Source: Candidatus Defluviilinea proxima (GTDB taxonomy: Bacteria; Chloroflexota; Anaerolineae; Anaerolineales; Villigracilaceae). From it: a DNA stretch of 64,000 nucleotides. Location of the stretch: NCBI GenBank assembly GCA_016721115.1, contig JADKIW010000001.1:77501-141500 (forward strand), in the 5' to 3' direction. Below the pieces are notes generated by a model. The model was given only the letters and a program-made list of their open reading frames with translations, made no database searches and was not told the DNA's origin. A program made the translations under genes and the position numbers. Shown here piece after piece: positions 62,849 to 64,000 of the stretch (position 1 is its first letter; each line of letters opens with the position of its first letter).

Positions 62849-63763
62849 CTAATGCATATGGCTCGCCGTCCCAAAGGCGTGCTCATACACCAAAATGGCA
62901 TAATATTTCCAGGCAAAGGGAGCGCGGTAATCCGCCGCGACGCTTGCACCGTTCAATGACGACCCGCTTTTGAGACTCTGTTCCAGGAACACGAGCATCT
63001 CATTCCACGCCTCCGCCTGCGCGCCGCCCGATTGGATCCCCTTGGCATCCTGCACAAATGCATGCGGCTGACCGTCATACACAGTGATCTGATTCGGAAT
63101 GCCCGCCACATCCAGTCCTTTTTCGAAGGCGTCCACTTCGGTCAACGGAATGGACTGATCCGCGCCGCCGAAAATTCCCAGCACAGGACCCGGCAAATTC
63201 TTCAGCACAGCAGGATCGGTCTCGGATGAGCCGTAGAAGACCACCGTTGCCGCAAGTTTATTGTTATGCAGACTGTACAACAGGGATGCGCGTCCTCCGT
63301 AACAGAAGCCTGCCACACCCACCCGATCCTGAGCCACATCTGACTGCGACTCCAGCCACGTGTAGACCGAATCCAAATCCGCGTTGACAGCTTCGGGCTT
63401 GGTCGTGATCACCTGATAGATCGCGCGCGGAATCCATGCTGTGGTCGAACCGCGGAAGGTATCCGGCGCAACGACGAGATAGCCTTCCTGCGCGAGCAAG
63501 TCCGCCTTGCTGACGATGGATTCGTTCAAGCCGAAGAATTCGTGGATCATGATGACCGTGGGGAAAGGACCGTCTCCTTCAGGCTTCGCCACATAGGCAC
63601 GGATATCCGGTCCGCCGTTCACACCGGGGATGGTGGTATTGGTCACTTGGGCAATGCGCCCGCCACCAACCAGCCCGTCCACGGCGATGGAGCCCGCCAG
63701 AAACAGCACAAAACCGCCAACCAAAACAAGAATACCCAATAAGACTCTTTTTACAATTTTCAT
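62849..63763 (-). CDS. Membrane-anchored dienelactone hydrolase
   Basis: 304 aa. Signal-anchor helix (about 7-30), then a DLH domain: IMIHEFFGLN near residue 72, nucleophile motif GFCYGG (canonical Cys) near 152, and a C-terminal His in the QPHAF segment. Extracytoplasmic hydrolase of an ester or lactone. GGAGG is 5 nt upstream of the ATG. Confidence 0.9.
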   Translation of the reverse strand: MKIVKRVLLGILVLVGGFVLFLAGSIAVDGLVGGGRIAQVTNTTIPGVNGGPDIRAYVAKPEGDGPFPTVIMIHEFFGLNESIVSKADLLAQEGYLVVAPDTFRGSTTAWIPRAIYQVITTKPEAVNADLDSVYTWLESQSDVAQDRVGVAGFCYGGRASLLYSLHNNKLAATVVFYGSSETDPAVLKNLPGPVLGIFGGADQSIPLTEVDAFEKGLDVAGIPNQITVYDGQPHAFVQDAKGIQSGGAQAEAWNEMLVFLEQSLKSGSSLNGASVAADYRAPFAWKYYAILVYEHAFGTASHMH

Positions 63764-63833
63764 TCGTTCCTCCGCACATGAGATGCGGAACTACGATCAG
63801 GTATTACTGCCAAATCCTATCCAATCCCAGCTT

Positions 63834-64000
63834 TTATGCCGCTTTCGGCTTCACCAACCTCGCTCCAATGATTGCGGCAAGGATCATCAATACCAACACA
63901 ACCAGCCCGCCGCAAACACCAGAGACAGCGAACGCAGCGCCCAAGCCTTTCAACCCAACCTCTTCATTCGGATGAACCTCCTGTGAGCCGTCTTTATACG
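63834..64000 (-). CDS. Membrane protein, C-terminal part (runs off window)
   Basis: 55 C-terminal residues of a frame open to the window edge, ending with one hydrophobic helix (GGLVVLVLMILAAIIGARLV) and a short basic tail. It precedes the hydrolase on the same strand by about 70 bp. Function not readable. Confidence 0.6.
   Translation of the reverse strand, partial: YKDGSQEVHPNEEVGLKGLGAAFAVSGVCGGLVVLVLMILAAIIGARLVKPKAA

Overview
The window looks like a chromosomal piece of a Chloroflexota bacterium, most likely class Anaerolineae. This is inferred from gene content and not proven. Support: many lipoproteins with a Cys lipobox followed by Thr/Pro-rich linkers, NBR1-type Ig-like domains, WD40-like surface lipoproteins, a sortase fused to a beta-helix surface protein, a cdaA-cdaR pair, no outer-membrane genes, and Anaerolineae-style low-complexity intergenic repeats. 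Base composition is near-balanced, with a few AT-rich genes. No prophage, transposase or CRISPR array was seen.

Layout. 1-1.0 kb: the end of a UGT-type glycosyltransferase cut by the window edge, and the RNase P RNA gene. 1.1-6.0 kb: coaE (with an extra C-terminal domain), the c-di-AMP genes cdaA and cdaR, and der. 6.1-12.2 kb: lipoproteins and a GMC oxidoreductase, with a decayed copy of its 3' end 2 kb downstream. 12.3-16.8 kb: SIMPL and META proteins and an ABC-2 exporter (one ATPase, two permeases). 16.8-19.3 kb: a TrmH/TsnR-like methyltransferase, an RluA pseudouridine synthase and a ParB-like protein. 19.3-26.1 kb: cell-envelope lipoproteins, an M23 peptidase, recA, an NBR1-Ig lipoprotein, and a small operon containing a frameshifted DUF1801-like gene. 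26.2-30.6 kb: membrane and SRPBCC proteins, a sulfotransferase and lgt. 30.7-40.6 kb: a respiratory island with an Rrf2 regulator, cydAB, a sulfide:quinone-oxidoreductase-like flavoprotein, a second cydA without cydB, and a fused cydDC. 40.7-47.4 kb: rho, a LysM-M23 peptidase, birA and gyrA. 47.5-53.3 kb: a minus-strand glycan or exopolysaccharide cluster with a truncated GT2, followed by tRNA-Leu. 53.6-58.6 kb: a 40-aa membrane peptide, acyl-CoA dehydrogenase, small proteins and etfBA. 58.7-64 kb: a large beta-helix/LPKTG/sortase protein, an AhpD-like protein, a Gfo/Idh/MocA oxidoreductase, a dienelactone hydrolase and the end of a membrane protein.

How the genes work together. The cyd island would give a quinol oxidase, its assembly exporter, a sulfide- or NADH-type quinone reductase and an Fe-S sensor regulator. 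Both cyd promoters carry similar CRP/FNR-like palindromes. The acyl-CoA dehydrogenase and etfBA form a fatty-acid or branched-acid oxidation unit feeding the same quinone pool. lgt matches the many lipoproteins.

The most unusual signal is a set of short repeats with 7-nt periodicity, often followed by their own reverse complement. They occur between genes and also in frame inside genes (four stretches within cydDC, one in the GMC oxidoreductase). A second repeat family supplies the N-terminus of an M23 lipoprotein. The self-contained LPKTG-plus-sortase surface protein is the second highlight.
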